A DNA stretch of 64,000 bases, from positions 20,658-84,657 of the forward strand of contig JBCDMB010000014.1 in assembly GCA_038744685.1 (NCBI GenBank). Direction: 5' to 3'. The DNA comes from Verrucomicrobiota bacterium (GTDB lineage: Bacteria; Verrucomicrobiota; Verrucomicrobiia; Opitutales; Puniceicoccaceae). The notes under the pieces were generated by a model. It had not been told where the DNA came from. It searched no databases and was given only the letters and a program-made list of their open reading frames with translations. A program made the position numbers and the translations under genes. Of this stretch, positions 42,824 through 51,939 are shown in pieces (the stretch's first letter is position 1; each line of letters begins with the position of its first letter).

Positions 42824-43603
42824 TTAGAAGAAGCGACGAGGGACGTAAAGGATGTCGCCGGGGTAGATCCGGTAACGGGTGGTGGCGAACCCTTCTTCAT
42901 CGTCGAAAAGGACATCGTCCATATCGACTTCTTCCACTTTCTCACGTCCGTCCGGTTCGCTCTTGCGGGTAACCCGGACGGAAGACTTCCGCGCGAGATC
43001 GGTAAAGCCTCCCGCCATCGCTATGGCCGCTTCGATTTCGACGTAATTTGCTCCAATCGGAAGCTCGAAGGAGCTCGGGGAACCGATTTCGCCCAGGATG
43101 GTGATCCGTTTGGGTGAGAACTCTTCGATCGCGACGAAAACCGCTGGTTGGCGAAGAAATTTCTGCTCGACGTAAAGTCTTTCGAGGTTGTCTTTCGTCT
43201 GCTCAATGGAAAGTCCGGCAACCTTGACGGTCCCCAGAAGGGGCAATGTTATCTCCCCGCGAGAAGTAATCCGCTGAGCGGAATCGAGTTCCGGCTCGTC
43301 AAAGACTCGAATCGCGACTTTGTCGAAAGGAGCCAACAGGTAATTCTCAGTTGGTGGCTCGACAATTGGTTCCTGCGAACTTTCTGTGACCGGCTCTAAA
43401 GTTCCGTCCCCTGTGAACGGGATAGCGTCCGAAGGAGTTTGGGTGGCGTGCATAATCACTGGGAGTGAAATGCAGAGGGCGGACAAGAGAGCCTTGAAGG
43501 TGCCGAAATCTCCAATCCTTGGAGGCACTATTGTGACCCCAAGTCCCTTTTGATATGAACCCGCTGATTCCCAATTATTATACAACAATTTCTTCTCACC
43601 CAT
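42824..43603 (-). CDS. wza: Wza-like polysaccharide export protein (Poly_export/SLBB)
   Basis: A 259-residue outer-membrane export protein from ATG 43603. The longest frame to 43759 would overlap the barrel gene and is rejected. A late hydrophobic stretch (FKALLSALCISLPVIMHA) suits a signal peptide. Then YLLAPFDKVAIRVFDEPELD and RGEITLPLLGTVKVAGLSIE are the Poly_export domain; RITILGEIGSPSSFELPIGA and ISMAGGFTDLA-like text mark an SLBB domain. The end, YRIYPGDILYVPRRFF, is typical. No lipobox Cys is visible. Confidence 0.88.
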   Translation of the reverse strand: MGEKKLLYNNWESAGSYQKGLGVTIVPPRIGDFGTFKALLSALCISLPVIMHATQTPSDAIPFTGDGTLEPVTESSQEPIVEPPTENYLLAPFDKVAIRVFDEPELDSAQRITSRGEITLPLLGTVKVAGLSIEQTKDNLERLYVEQKFLRQPAVFVAIEEFSPKRITILGEIGSPSSFELPIGANYVEIEAAIAMAGGFTDLARKSSVRVTRKSEPDGREKVEEVDMDDVLFDDEEGFATTRYRIYPGDILYVPRRFF

Positions 43604-43664
43604 GTTCAAAACAATCATCAAACACGCCGCCCAAGCTAAGGGCGTCTCAGAACGAAGCAGTTTC

Positions 43665-44810
43665 TTAGAACGAAGCAGAGGCAGACAGCGTAGCGCTGAA
43701 GACATCATAAGTGAAGAAATCCTCGTTCGAATCGCGGTCAGCGTAGCTGAGTTGAACACCTACGGTTCCCCAATCGGTCAGTTGGTAGCTTGCTCCGCCA
43801 AACACTTCCCACTGCGTATCGTCGCGGTCTTCTTGGCCGGGAACGGTCGAGACAAAATTGTCGTCTTCAAAACTGAGTCCCACATTGCCGCTCAATTGAT
43901 TGGTAAAGGAATGATTGAGAGTTCCAGTAAGAATCAACGATTCCTGTGACAGGTTAGACACGGTAGTTGTGTAGTCGTATTTCCCGGTCAGCGATACGCT
44001 GGTCAGCGAGTCGATGGTCCACGTCAGACCTGCTCCGAAGAACGGACGGACTTGGTCGTCCTCGTTCGCGTTGTCAAAAGACCTCTGTTGGACACCCGCT
44101 TGGAGATTACCGACTAAGGTCGGCGTAAGGTCACCGGTAACTCCTCCAATCAGCGCGATGTCATCGGAGTCGTTGGCCGCTTGGTTCACGTCTGACACCT
44201 CGGTTCTGCGGTAGCGAACGCCCAAGTCGAATGAGAGTGCTTCGGAGTAGTCGTAGAAGCCTCCACCGCCAACAGTGAAGGTCTCGGTGTCTCCGAAGCC
44301 AGAGGTGTCGGATACGGATGTGGCATATCCCGCTGAGGCACTTACTCCACTGATGTCGCTTATGTAATATTTGAGCGAACCATTCACGTTGAAATTCCCG
44401 GTCTCGAGGATGGTTCCGACTGCGCCACTAGCCTGAGTTTCCTGGGTGTATCCGATCGAGCCAGAGGCACTTAGAGGCTTTCCAGCGTAGGCACCGCTTA
44501 GGTTGGCGAATAGATTCGCCGAGTCGTTGTCGTCGAAGTCGACATACTTCTGAAAGTTGACTCCAGCAGTCCCATCGAGCGAGACCAAACCCTTGTCTCG
44601 TGCAATTCCGACGAAAGGGGAGAGGTAGAAGATTGTGTCAGAATCTTCATTGCTGTTGAGGAATACATTGTCGGTGTATTCGACGGCTCCAGAAACCCCG
44701 GCATAGAGATCAACGGCGTTGCCGATCCCCTGCGCATGAGTGAAGCTGACTCCAGAACAGCCGATGGCAATGCTGGAAAGAGAGACGGTGAGACGCTTTT
44801 TCGTTTTCAT
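43665..44810 (-). CDS. Outer-membrane beta-barrel protein of the export locus
   Basis: A 381-residue secreted protein. The signal peptide is KKRLTVSLSSIAIGCSGVSF then THAQ. The mature part alternates polar and hydrophobic residues and ends in Phe (LSASASF), as barrels do. It resembles the BBP2-type barrels found in exopolysaccharide gene clusters. It may form the outer-membrane exit or anchor the glycan; the exact role is unknown. Confidence 0.8.
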   Translation of the reverse strand: MKTKKRLTVSLSSIAIGCSGVSFTHAQGIGNAVDLYAGVSGAVEYTDNVFLNSNEDSDTIFYLSPFVGIARDKGLVSLDGTAGVNFQKYVDFDDNDSANLFANLSGAYAGKPLSASGSIGYTQETQASGAVGTILETGNFNVNGSLKYYISDISGVSASAGYATSVSDTSGFGDTETFTVGGGGFYDYSEALSFDLGVRYRRTEVSDVNQAANDSDDIALIGGVTGDLTPTLVGNLQAGVQQRSFDNANEDDQVRPFFGAGLTWTIDSLTSVSLTGKYDYTTTVSNLSQESLILTGTLNHSFTNQLSGNVGLSFEDDNFVSTVPGQEDRDDTQWEVFGGASYQLTDWGTVGVQLSYADRDSNEDFFTYDVFSATLSASASF

Positions 44811-44843
44811 GATTTTAGTTGGGTTGTGTGCAAAACTGGTTTG

Positions 44844-46253
44844 TTAGAGTGCGTTTTTGGAGGCATGGAAAAGTTTGGCGAAAGTTCTTAGGACAATGGT
44901 GGCGTCGAGGATCAGGCTCCAGTGCTCGAGGTATTGCAGGTCTGATTCGGCGCGCTTCTGCACATCAGAATCTTCCTCGACCAATCCTCGGAAACCGCGG
45001 ACCTGAGCAAGACCGGTGATGCCCGGTTTGACAAAGGAACGGAGGCGATACCCGTGGAAGACAGTGGCAAAACGCTCGTCATGATCGGCGAGGTGCGGAC
45101 GGGGCCCAACAATGCTCATATCCCCTAATAACACATTGATGAACTGTGGGAACTCGTCGATGCTCAACTTGCGCAGGATACGTCCAGCAGAGAAAACACG
45201 GCCGTCTTCTCGCGTGGCTTGGCGGGCCTCGTCGGGATTGTCTTCTCGCATCGTTCTGAACTTGAGCATACGGAACGTTCTACCCTCCTGACCACGACGA
45301 TCCTGCACGAAAAACAAACTACCGGGCGATTGGGATCTTTGGGTTAGCCATACGCAAAGGGCTAGGGGCGGAAGGACGAAAAGGCAGACCGGTAGGGCAA
45401 CCGCGATGTCGAAGACCCTTTTGGCTAGGCGGTTGAAGGGGCTCTCCAGAGGCTCGGAGAGAAACCCAAGAAATTGCAGGCCGCTTTCCGTGTGAAGAAT
45501 GGGAACAATTCCAAAATGTGCCTGAAAGTCCCAAACGTGAACGATTCTGATCCCTAGATTGTCGCCAATTTCCTTATGGGCGATCAAATCGGTGCAGACA
45601 TCTGGTGGGTCGAGAAATACTGCAGTGGACGGACCGATTCGTTTGAGAGTGGATTCAAGTTCGGTTCTGGCACCCAGGTGGGCAATCCCGTCGATTGCTA
45701 CACCGTCTACCCCGTTTCCGATGTAGCCAACGATTTCCATACCCAAGGATTCTTGCTTACGGAACCATTCGAGATTCCTGCGGACTTCGGCAGGCTCGCC
45801 GATCAATACGGTTCGCAAGCGACGATTGCCGAGAAAGAACTGGCGAGTCAGCCGCGGCAAAATGTAATGATTCGCAAGTAAGAGGCTGGCCGGAAGGACC
45901 GCGAGAAGAGACAGAATGAAGGCCCGGGAAATCGTCTTGTCCTTCGCGATAAAGGCCACGAGCAAAAATGCGCAGGCAACGAAACCTGTCTGGCGGGCGG
46001 TGATGAGAACACTTCGCTCATGAGATTGGTAGGCTGGTGCAATCGCTTTGGAGTGGTCTCGCAGAAGCCGCTCGAAAATAACTGCACCGAACGCAATCAC
46101 AGAGTAGATCGTGTAGTGTGCTGGGCTGGGTAGGCTTCCTCCAGCGTAAAGGCTGAAAAATCCAACATACCAGAACCAGAACGTGCAGAAGACGGCTGCC
46201 GCCTGTACCCAGACCTTCAAAAGCCGCACTCCCTCTAAACGATTCCCGATCAT
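44844..46253 (-). CDS. Initiating polyprenyl-phosphate hexose-1-phosphate transferase (WbaP/WcaJ type)
   Basis: A 469-residue membrane enzyme that loads the first sugar phosphate on undecaprenyl phosphate. Four to five N-terminal helices and a CoA-like domain precede KRVFDIAVALPVCLFVLPPL, the re-entrant helix. FVQDRRGQEGRTFRMLKFRT, LRKLSIDEFPQFINVLLGDM and SIVGPRPHLADHDERF are the catalytic core. Its ATG overlaps the regulator stop (ATGA), so the two are co-translated. Confidence 0.95.
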   Translation of the reverse strand: MIGNRLEGVRLLKVWVQAAAVFCTFWFWYVGFFSLYAGGSLPSPAHYTIYSVIAFGAVIFERLLRDHSKAIAPAYQSHERSVLITARQTGFVACAFLLVAFIAKDKTISRAFILSLLAVLPASLLLANHYILPRLTRQFFLGNRRLRTVLIGEPAEVRRNLEWFRKQESLGMEIVGYIGNGVDGVAIDGIAHLGARTELESTLKRIGPSTAVFLDPPDVCTDLIAHKEIGDNLGIRIVHVWDFQAHFGIVPILHTESGLQFLGFLSEPLESPFNRLAKRVFDIAVALPVCLFVLPPLALCVWLTQRSQSPGSLFFVQDRRGQEGRTFRMLKFRTMREDNPDEARQATREDGRVFSAGRILRKLSIDEFPQFINVLLGDMSIVGPRPHLADHDERFATVFHGYRLRSFVKPGITGLAQVRGFRGLVEEDSDVQKRAESDLQYLEHWSLILDATIVLRTFAKLFHASKNAL

Positions 46254-46621
46254 GACTCAGTTCCGCTTTTCAATTGCGCCTCCCATGCAATGCGGCACGC
46301 CGCAACACGGTTTTCGACCCCGATCTTTCGAAGTATGCTCCCAACGTGATGGTTTACCGTCCGGTGACTGATACTCAGAATCGTAGCGATTTCCGAGTCA
46401 CTCTTTGCCTCCATAACCCAATGTAAAACCTCTACTTCTCTCTTTGACAGCCTGTAGCTACTTGCAACCGACGGAAGGGCAGCACTGTCAAAAGTGATGA
46501 CTGAGGAAGACCTTGGCTCAGGCGTGGAATCAACCGTTGGCCCCGCATTTGCGCCCACCCTGGTACCATTTGCAGTGTTTTGCATTGATTTTTCCGTCCC
46601 TCCCAGCAATTTGCTTGCCAA
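46250..46621 (-). CDS. LuxR/GerE-type helix-turn-helix regulator
   Basis: A 123-residue protein with only the C-terminal DNA-binding domain: YRLSKREVEVLHWVMEAKSD, SEIATILSISHRTVNHHVGS and ILRKIGVENRVAACRIAWEA form the four-helix GerE fold. The first 50 residues are low complexity and no receiver or sensor domain is seen. ATG 46621 or 46585 may be the start. Coupled to the initiating transferase, it probably controls the polysaccharide locus. Confidence 0.9.
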   Translation of the reverse strand: MASKLLGGTEKSMQNTANGTRVGANAGPTVDSTPEPRSSSVITFDSAALPSVASSYRLSKREVEVLHWVMEAKSDSEIATILSISHRTVNHHVGSILRKIGVENRVAACRIAWEAQLKSGTES

Positions 46622-46644
46622 GAGATCTGGGAATAGAGCGAGAG

Positions 46645-46674
46645 AGTAAAGCCAAAAAATCAGTCTAACGTCAA
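46645..46674 (-). promoter_or_regulatory. Candidate sigma-70 promoter for the regulator and polysaccharide locus
   Basis: Minus strand: TTGACG (46669-46674), an 18-base spacer, then TTTACT (46645-46650), about 24 bases before the ATG at 46621. The -35 is good and the -10 is weak. On the other strand of this 248-base divergent region no clear promoter was found for the gene at 46870, although GAGT-GTAA-ACTC near 46784 is a small palindrome. Confidence 0.35.
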
Positions 46675-46869
46675 ATTAAGGAAAAAAGTCTGTAGCAAAT
46701 AGCTGAGAGATATCGAGCAGCAAACTCCCTCTTTCTGGAATCTATTACTACGATCCTTAACCGAAGAGTGGTGTTTGTTGAGAGTGTAAACTCCCCCTGC
46801 TAGTAATAGGTCTGGGGCAGATGAGGAGCAAATCTTTCGGTTCAAGAGTCTTCTATTGCTCTTTTTTAT

Positions 46870-47316
46870 GTGCGTATATGGAGTGTTGATGTGATTCTCC
46901 GCACTTTTACATTTCCCGTGGTATTTCTTTTTGCGGCTAGCTTGAGTGGTGAGATGCTTGAGCCTCCCTATGATATTCCTTCTGCGATTGCCCGTCCTGC
47001 GGAGGTCTCCGATTTTGAGGGTGAGTGGCGAAGGATGGATCGGCAGTACGAACTTGAAATTTCGGATGTGAATTCCGAAGAGGGCCCGACCGCGGTCTAT
47101 CGGAACCCGGATCCGGTCAAGGTGGAATCGGCTGAGTGGATCGAGGACGATGGAGTTCCAGCGATACGGGTCACGTTGAGAGATGAGGGTTACCCTGGAT
47201 CCTTTTACGTGTTGCGGTTTTTGCCGGAACGACAGGTCTTGCTCGGGACGTATCAGCGGCCGGGCGCTGAGGTCAGCAATGTGTATTTTTTGCGGGAAGA
47301 GGATGCCGAGAATTAG
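46870..47316 (+). CDS. Secreted protein of unknown function
   Basis: A 148-residue protein with a signal peptide (ILRTFTFPVVFLFAASLSGE). The rest is acidic and beta-rich (DFEGEWRRMDRQYELEISDV, SFYVLRFLPERQVLLGTYQR), perhaps a small lipocalin-like or META-like barrel. No family is recognised. It is first of three plus-strand genes joined by overlaps. Confidence 0.65.
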   Translation: MRIWSVDVILRTFTFPVVFLFAASLSGEMLEPPYDIPSAIARPAEVSDFEGEWRRMDRQYELEISDVNSEEGPTAVYRNPDPVKVESAEWIEDDGVPAIRVTLRDEGYPGSFYVLRFLPERQVLLGTYQRPGAEVSNVYFLREEDAEN

Positions 47317-47992
47317 TTCAGACGCCTTCGTGTTTGCGGTTATGCTCGTCTTGCTCGGTGCCATTGTTCCCAAATCAGCGCTGAACGCTGCCGTGGACCT
47401 CAAGCCCGACAATACCCGTTCGGGTTACATCGCACGCTTACTCATCAACGAAGCACCGTTTCCCGGGGAGCCGGGATGGATGAGTGAATCGGATTCGAAG
47501 GCAACTATGCTTTCAATCCTTTGGGTCTGCGACAACCGGATTGATTACGTGCCGGCCGGGTATCGGCAGGCTCAAATCGCCACGGTGCAGACAAATGACA
47601 TCATCGAGGTGATTACCGCGGGCGGCGAGAAGGGTCAGTGCGATGGGTTTTATCGGGATGCGTCTGGAGCGTTTAAGGCGGTGCCTCGGGTGGGTAAGCG
47701 CGTTGATTACCTTTCCCGGATCGCGGGCCAGGGTCCTCCGGGAAAATTCGCCCGACTTCTCAATTACGCACAGGGTCTCGCTGATTCCTATGAACGAGGG
47801 GGAATTCCGGAAGCTGAACGATTTGCCGGATTAAAGACCATTCAAAAGATCCCGGTGACGGGCCGTGCGTACTCTTGGATGACCGACAAGGATGTGTACC
47901 ACCCAGGGGGCAACTATGTTCGGATTCCCGATAGCCAGAGTGGATCATTGGGTGGGAATCGCTTTTTCACGCTTCGCCGTTTGAATCCATGA
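47303..47992 (+). CDS. Secreted protein of unknown function (possible cell-wall hydrolase-like fold)
   Basis: A 229-residue protein from ATG 47303, which gives a good signal peptide (FVFAVMLVLLGAIVPKSALN then A). The longer frame to 47183 reads through the upstream gene and is rejected. The segment ATMLSILWVCDNRIDYVPAG then GQCDGFYRD resembles the SleB/cell-wall hydrolase layout (WV-NR, GQ-F), but only weakly. It overlaps the upstream gene by 14 bp. Confidence 0.65.
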   Translation: MPRISSDAFVFAVMLVLLGAIVPKSALNAAVDLKPDNTRSGYIARLLINEAPFPGEPGWMSESDSKATMLSILWVCDNRIDYVPAGYRQAQIATVQTNDIIEVITAGGEKGQCDGFYRDASGAFKAVPRVGKRVDYLSRIAGQGPPGKFARLLNYAQGLADSYERGGIPEAERFAGLKTIQKIPVTGRAYSWMTDKDVYHPGGNYVRIPDSQSGSLGGNRFFTLRRLNP

Positions 47993-48885
47993 AACAAAGC
48001 GTAGCCGTTTTCTGCTCCCTTTTATTTCTGATCGCATCACTAAAAGCGCAATCAGAGAGCACGGTCGACGAGCTAAGAGAGAAAGGCTTTCTTTTCGAAG
48101 TGGCTCAATACCTCTATCGCTGGTTTCTCGACGAGAATCAGGCGCAGATAGTGGTTGACGCAGGAGAAGCGATTTTCTGGGTCCGAGAGGACATGAAGGA
48201 GACCGATGCGGGTGATAATAGTCGTTTTGGGACGATTATCCTGCCTCAACTGGACTACGTGGTTTCGGTGAAGAAGTCCGACTACCGTATTGATGAGCTG
48301 GATTTCGAGGTGAAGGACAGTGGTTTCAAGGTCATCAACGTCTCCCGGCAGATGCCAGAGGGCGAGGACGAGAGTTTTGAAGTGGTGGTCATTTCGGCAG
48401 AGGAGATTCAGGAGTTTGCACATGCTTCACGGATGGACGCCCGATACCCCGAGGGAGATTTACTGGAGACAATGCGGGCGGCTGCTCGCCGAGAGGTGAT
48501 GGAGTATCTCGAGGGCCGCATCGACTCAGGTTTACCGATCCAGTTTGGAGCAATCTCCAGTCTGGAGGATTTGGGTAAGACCCAACAGGTCGTTTACGTG
48601 TCACCATTGCCAAACGTTGCCAACGATGTCTGGTTCTTTTGGGAGACCGGGGAGATGCTGTTACACTTCTCCGCTGACTTTGGCTTGGAGGATCCCGCTC
48701 TTTGGGAGGCAGGTCATCTGCAAGTCAATTTGTTCGACGTAAAGCGTCAGACAGTCGTTTCGCTCGATGAGGTGGCGGGAAGTAATGCCTATCTCACGCG
48801 AGACCAGGTAGGTCGGACGCTCTACAACTGCATCGTTCTGGGCAAAAAGCTGGTGCTCACTCCTCCAGCAAATCTCGACGAATAG
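47989..48885 (+). CDS. Secreted protein of unknown function
   Basis: A 298-residue protein with signal peptide SVAVFCSLLFLIASLKAQSE. It has a coupled ATGA start. Text such as FLFEVAQYLYRWFLDENQAQ and VYVSPLPNVANDVWFFWETG has no family I can name. It is probably co-expressed with the two preceding genes. Confidence 0.7.
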   Translation: MKQSVAVFCSLLFLIASLKAQSESTVDELREKGFLFEVAQYLYRWFLDENQAQIVVDAGEAIFWVREDMKETDAGDNSRFGTIILPQLDYVVSVKKSDYRIDELDFEVKDSGFKVINVSRQMPEGEDESFEVVVISAEEIQEFAHASRMDARYPEGDLLETMRAAARREVMEYLEGRIDSGLPIQFGAISSLEDLGKTQQVVYVSPLPNVANDVWFFWETGEMLLHFSADFGLEDPALWEAGHLQVNLFDVKRQTVVSLDEVAGSNAYLTRDQVGRTLYNCIVLGKKLVLTPPANLDE

Positions 48886-48891
48886 AAACTT

Positions 48892-49269
48892 TTACGCTGC
48901 GGACAGTGTGTCGAGGGAGATACTTGGCGCATCTTTCCAAAGAGCTTCCAATCGGAAGAGATCCCTCATTTCCTCGGTGAAGATGTGAACCACAAAGTCG
49001 ATGCCATCGGAAACGACCCATCCGCTCTCAAATTCATCCCGATGACGGGACACCTTTCCAGGGCTGTGGAACATAGCCTTCTCCGCGGCACCGCAGAGAG
49101 CACGGAGGTGTGGAGTAGAGGTTCCCGAGCAAATGATCAGAAAATCGGTGATCGAGGATTTTCCTCGCACGTCGAGGATTCGGGTATTTTCTGCCTTTCG
49201 GTCTTCTAGGGCTTCGACGCAGGCTTTGAGCTCTGCGAGGGTCTCGGTTTCAATGTCGAGGGTCATCAA
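48892..49269 (-). CDS. rsfS: Ribosomal silencing factor RsfS
   Basis: A 125-residue protein that binds uL14 and blocks subunit joining in starvation. The family core is GKSSITDFLIICSGTSTPHL (36-55), DEFESGWVVSDGIDFVVHIF and MRDLFRLEALWKDAP. It ends convergent to the plus-strand operon, with 6 bp between stops. The next 299 bases (49270-49568) hold no recognisable gene. Confidence 0.95.
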   Translation of the reverse strand: MMTLDIETETLAELKACVEALEDRKAENTRILDVRGKSSITDFLIICSGTSTPHLRALCGAAEKAMFHSPGKVSRHRDEFESGWVVSDGIDFVVHIFTEEMRDLFRLEALWKDAPSISLDTLSAA

Positions 49270-49568
49270 CGTCGAACTGTCCTATCCTTCATTGGCTGCG
49301 GATCGTTGAAGAGGCGGGAAGTGATGTCAAGTGTCACTGAAAGCGTCGGCACGGGGTTTCAGGGATCTTTTGCTGACCAAGTGGGAACGGTGGAAGGCTC
49401 GGTGTTGGGAGCGGCTGCTCTAGCTGCCGAACCCTGGCGATCGCAGTGGATACACTTTCTTTCGAACGCAGACCACGGAACCTCGAGCACGATGCCCTCC
49501 AGAACGCTACAAGGCAAAGCAACACGGATGAACAACCAAGCTCGCTTGCGTAATGGCAGCGGAATGCG

Positions 49569-50234
49569 TTGGATTTGAGGATGACTTCTCGCGTGGTGGT
49601 ACCGGAAATACTCGATTCACTATCGCCGTCTGACCCCGGTGCGATCGCCAATCGCCGGGATCTGCGAAGGATCAATTTTTTAATGGGAAACTGGCGCTGG
49701 ATTCGTCGTGAGCTGAGAAGCCGAATTCGGCCGGGGATACGAATCGTTGAAGCAGGGGCCGGGGAAGGAGACTTGGGGAATTTTCTTCATCAGTCCTGCC
49801 TAGAGCTTCGGTTGTGTTCCTACGAAGGTCTCGATCTCTGGGGTCGACCCTCTGTGTGGCCGGAATCATGGGATTGGAATCAGATTGACCTACTCGCTTA
49901 CCATCCTTCGCCGCCGCCGCACGCCTTGGTGGTCAATTTGCTACTCCATCAGTTTCAAGATGAAGAACTACGAGGGATAGGGCAGAGGATTGCGGAGATC
50001 CCCCTCTGGATCATCAATGAACCCCACCGTGCTCAGACCGCGATCTGGCAGTTGGCTTTACTGCGACTCTTTGGGTTGCATCCCGTGTCCTGGCACGATG
50101 GAAGAGTCAGTATTCGAGGCGGATTTAGAGGCCGGGAGCTTGCAGCCCTTCTCAGTTCTGACTCCCGGCGACGTTTTCAGATCCAAACGGATTGGCGCGG
50201 AGGATATCGTTTAGTCTCATGGCTCGTGAACTGA
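49569..50234 (+). CDS. SAM-dependent methyltransferase-like protein
   Basis: A 221-residue protein. Class I SAM motif: GIRIVEAGAGEGDLGNFL (about 56-73); ALVVNLLLHQFQDEEL is motif IV. The start may be ATG 49581. It overlaps the next gene by 16 bp. Such pairs with an FAD oxidoreductase often lie beside a type III polyketide synthase, but none is visible here. Confidence 0.75.
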   Translation: MDLRMTSRVVVPEILDSLSPSDPGAIANRRDLRRINFLMGNWRWIRRELRSRIRPGIRIVEAGAGEGDLGNFLHQSCLELRLCSYEGLDLWGRPSVWPESWDWNQIDLLAYHPSPPPHALVVNLLLHQFQDEELRGIGQRIAEIPLWIINEPHRAQTAIWQLALLRLFGLHPVSWHDGRVSIRGGFRGRELAALLSSDSRRRFQIQTDWRGGYRLVSWLVN

Positions 50235-51238
50235 GGATCGTTGGCGGGGGGCTCGCGGGACTTTCCCTCGCGGTGGCATTGTCCAAGAAAGGATACCCGG
50301 TCACGGTGTTTGAGGCGGGACAGCTCCCCCGTCACCGAGTCTGTGGGGAATTTATTTGTGGAGTTTCTGATCAGACGCTGAAGACGCTCGGTATTGAAGA
50401 GGATTTCTCCGGTGCGCTCATTCATCGTGAATCGGTTTGGAGGGATGGCGAGGGAAGGGAGATTTACAGAGCAAAGTTACCCCGTACGGCGACGGGGATT
50501 TCGCGGCATCTTCTCGATTATCGTTTGGTGGAGAGAATTCGACGACAAGGCGGGGAGGTTCACCTCGGAGAGCGTTGGCGGGGAGACGTTGCGGAAGAAG
50601 GAACGGTTTTTGCCTCGGGTCGTCTCGCCGAGCGAACGGATTGGCTGGGTTTCAAGATGCACATCAAGGGGGATCTGCCTTCCGAGCTTTCACTCTTTCT
50701 CGGAGATGAGGGTTATGTGGGTTTGTCCGCAGTGGAAGGAGGCTACTGGAATATTTGCGGATTATTTCGGAAGAGGGATGGCGTGAGGGGTAGTAAAGAG
50801 GCGATCCTTGGCCACTACGCCGATAAATGTAGCATGCCTGCTGTTTCTGACCTTCTTGCGGGATCCAAAATTCAGGAGGGTAGCGCGGCCGGCGTGGCGG
50901 GTGTTTCCTTTGCACTACCTCAACAAGAGAACGGCTCAATGAGAATCGGAGATGCATGGGCGGTGATTCCGCCGTTTACGGGGAATGGCATGTCGATCGC
51001 ACTCGAGTCGGCAGAGACTGCCATCGCGCCGCTTTCGGATTGGATGGAGGGCTCAGCATCGTGGTCAGAGGTTGTCGGAGAAACGGCAAGAGCCCACGAA
51101 AGAAAGTTCCTTCGCCGACTGCGTGTCGCCAATTTTATCCATCCTTGGCTACTTCGTTCAAAGAGGCGTCCATTTCTCAACCTAGCGGCAAAAAGCAGAC
51201 TCCTACCTTTTCAAAGCCTCTTTTCCCTTACTCACTAG
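50219..51238 (+). CDS. FAD-dependent oxidoreductase (geranylgeranyl reductase / hydroxylase-like)
   Basis: A 339-residue flavoprotein from ATG 50219. The FAD loop is LRIVGGGLAGLSLAVALSKK (5-24), LPRHRVCGEFICG carries the RxCGEF motif, and MRIGDAWAVIPPFTGNGMSI is the second FAD motif (GD and P-F-GNG). It is probably in one operon with the methyltransferase gene; a lipid or polyketide-quinone product is possible. Confidence 0.85.
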   Translation: MARELRIVGGGLAGLSLAVALSKKGYPVTVFEAGQLPRHRVCGEFICGVSDQTLKTLGIEEDFSGALIHRESVWRDGEGREIYRAKLPRTATGISRHLLDYRLVERIRRQGGEVHLGERWRGDVAEEGTVFASGRLAERTDWLGFKMHIKGDLPSELSLFLGDEGYVGLSAVEGGYWNICGLFRKRDGVRGSKEAILGHYADKCSMPAVSDLLAGSKIQEGSAAGVAGVSFALPQQENGSMRIGDAWAVIPPFTGNGMSIALESAETAIAPLSDWMEGSASWSEVVGETARAHERKFLRRLRVANFIHPWLLRSKRRPFLNLAAKSRLLPFQSLFSLTH

Positions 51239-51402
51239 AGGGGTAGCGGGCCAAGGTTTTAACACGCAAATTCTGTAGCAATCGTCGCCACGACCGATGA
51301 TCCGCGGGAGCCTTTAATGACTCATGCCACCGAAAGTCATCCACCTATGCGTTGGATGTTACTCTATCCTCGTGACAAAAGTAATCCTATCGTCTCTTTC
51401 CT

Positions 51403-51939
51403 CTACTGACTCCATTCGGCGGGGCGGTCGGCTTTGAACTTGCCGGTAACAGTGGCAGTTTCTCCGTCTTCGGTTGCGGCTTCATACTGGAAGTTGCCTT
51501 CAACAACTGGATCGATGGACGTAAACTCTAGTGTCCCTTTTGAATTTTCGGAAAAATTCTTCGTGTTCTCCATGGTCCCGAGGATCGGTGCATACTCGAT
51601 CACTCCATAGACGATGGGCCTCTCAAGATCTCCCAAGGGTTCTACAGGGAAAGTACCCACCGAGGGAATGAAATCAGGATGGAAGGCAAGAGTAGCTGCT
51701 GTTCGATAGGTTCTACGATCGGTTGCGTTCACGGAAAGGTACCAAATGGATCGCGGTTTATAGAGCATCGTAACGGCATTTCGAAAAGACTGCTCGGCGG
51801 GACCGGTAATCGAAATCGATGATTCGGTTGGAGGGGAGTTGCTTCCGTAGGACTCGCTTCCACTTCCCCCACAGGAACAAAGAAGGAGGAGAGCGGCAGG
51901 TGGTACGATTGCCGACGTTATCCGAGCAAGCCCCTTCAC
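51403..51939 (-). CDS. Hypothetical lipoprotein
   Basis: A 178-residue protein with lipobox LLLLCSCGG after an N-terminal helix, then a Ser-rich linker (GSGSESYGSNSPPTESSISI). The rest has no named domain. ATGA overlap with the LptE-like gene puts it last in the bL32-PlsX-FabH operon. Confidence 0.75.
   Translation of the reverse strand: MKGLARITSAIVPPAALLLLCSCGGSGSESYGSNSPPTESSISITGPAEQSFRNAVTMLYKPRSIWYLSVNATDRRTYRTAATLAFHPDFIPSVGTFPVEPLGDLERPIVYGVIEYAPILGTMENTKNFSENSKGTLEFTSIDPVVEGNFQYEAATEDGETATVTGKFKADRPAEWSQ

Noticed and set aside
46660..47412. 250-codon open frame on the minus strand
   Set aside because: Basic, Arg/Lys-rich shadow of the plus-strand secreted-protein genes; no motif, and it spans the divergent promoter region.
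49306..49675. Open frames on both strands upstream of the methyltransferase gene
   Set aside because: Mutually overlapping frames with no family features; neither is supported.
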